From Verrucomicrobiota bacterium (GTDB taxonomy: Bacteria; Verrucomicrobiota; Verrucomicrobiia; Chthoniobacterales; UBA10450): 64,000 nt of DNA. Numbering within the stretch: the first letter of the stretch is position 1; each line of letters starts with the position of its first letter. This document shows positions 63,697 to 64,000 of the stretch, piece after piece. Made by a program: the position numbers and the translations under genes. Under the pieces are notes generated by a model. The model had not been told where the DNA came from and ran no database searches. It saw only the letters and a list, made by a program, of their open reading frames with translations. The DNA lies in the NCBI GenBank assembly GCA_003219175.1, contig QHPU01000044.1, positions 1 to 64,000 on the forward strand, read 5' to 3'.

Positions 63697-64000
63697 TTAG
63701 GTGCTGGGCGATGCGGCGACGGACGGCGAGGGCGTGGCTGCGGGTGCAACCGGCTTGGGCGTTGGCGGCGGTATTGGTGTCTGAAGTTTCAACAATTCCG
63801 AAACGGTGACGAACTTGAATCCTTTCGCTTCCAGCTCTGTCAAGGTCGCCGGCATGGCCTGGATGGTTTGCGCGTGGATATCGTGGGCTAGGACGATCGA
63901 CCCCGGACGGGTTTCTTTCAAAATTCGGCTGCTAACAACATTCGGACCCGGATTTTTCCAATCGAGCGGATCGACTTCCCACAAAATAATTTCGTAACCG
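63697..64000 (-). CDS. Polysaccharide deacetylase (C-terminal part, cut by window edge)
   Basis: The track ORF begins at an internal ATG; the reading frame is open to the window end (GYEIILWEVDPLDWKN...). LDWKNPGPNVVSSRILKETR and SIVLAHDIHAQTIQAMPATL are the final blocks of NodB-homology deacetylases, where the HDI histidine is catalytic. A Pro/Thr/Ala-rich tail of about 30 residues follows. It removes acetyl groups from chitin- or peptidoglycan-like polymers. The dynamin-like gene follows 11 bp later on the same strand. Confidence 0.85.
   Translation of the reverse strand, partial: GYEIILWEVDPLDWKNPGPNVVSSRILKETRPGSIVLAHDIHAQTIQAMPATLTELEAKGFKFVTVSELLKLQTPIPPPTPKPVAPAATPSPSVAASPST

Noticed and set aside
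63264-63749. 161-aa minus-strand ORF taken as a separate gene
   Set aside because: Its middle 45 residues are the true N-terminus of the dynamin-like gene; the rest is out of frame after the deletion.

Overview
The window is chromosomal DNA of a Verrucomicrobiota bacterium, most likely a soil Chthoniobacterales-type (Spartobacteria) lineage. The clearest marker is a 51-aa gene at 52418-52573, absent from the ORF track, that matches the small basic protein family found only in Chlamydiae and Verrucomicrobia (TIGR04137). Secreted proteins with NISTR-type repeats and several families of dispersed palindromic repeats fit the same group; the class-level placement is inference. About sixty genes are supported. 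They are densely packed on both strands, and the content is mainly housekeeping. I see no prophage, IS element, CRISPR array, tRNA or rRNA.

Layout. 1-12 kb: cut-off DUF2891 protein, M3 peptidase, fused gamma/alpha 2-oxoacid oxidoreductase subunit, glycine decarboxylase, threonine dehydratase, and a hybrid histidine kinase that has lost its N-box. 12-18 kb: relic of a tyrosine-kinase tail, D-Ala-D-Ala ligase, aconitase, peroxiredoxin. 18-22.5 kb: membrane protein plus winged-helix regulator with two copies of a perfect 7-1-7 palindrome, IspH, two YIP1-like membrane proteins, RNase P RNA. 22.5-29.6 kb: small membrane proteins, an EamA transporter, an aminotransferase, rplM-rpsI, a frameshifted CAP-domain gene. 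29.7-37.2 kb: proS, glutaredoxin, frr, pyrH, fmt, an adenylate kinase homologue, rpmA-rplU and rsmI. 37.3-46.5 kb: lipoproteins, a hydrolase, PutA, threonine aldolase, a matrixin-like protease and its secreted neighbour. 46.5-52.6 kb: DsbD-like protein with a thioredoxin-fold partner, acetyltransferases, SDR, pseudouridine synthase, small basic protein. 52.7-64 kb: envelope glycosyltransferase, thioesterase, an LpxL-WaaF fusion, cupin plus methyltransferase, panC-nadB, a secreted protein, a dynamin-like GTPase gene that has lost its P-loop, and a cut-off polysaccharide deacetylase.

The most unusual signal is a family of 64-79 bp palindromic elements with TGTAGC...GCTACA ends. Two copies lie inside essential-type genes, aconitase and PutA, in the same orientation and the same reading frame. 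Each adds a related 21-residue module (V-x-A-A-V-S...A-A-[ED]-T-A-A-A-T). Others sit exactly at gene ends, where the terminal TGTAGC supplies the stop codon (DUF456 gene, fmt) or fills the gap between convergent genes (TPR gene / rpsI). A second repeat family (TGTCATCCCGAGCG) encodes the last ~37 residues of the pseudouridine synthase. This resembles the protein-embedded palindromes of Rickettsia but in an unrelated phylum.

A second theme is gene decay: a deletion in the kinase ATPase domain, a P-loop deletion in the dynamin gene, a one-base frameshift in the CAP gene, a tyrosine-kinase relic, and a GcvP lacking its usual N-terminus.
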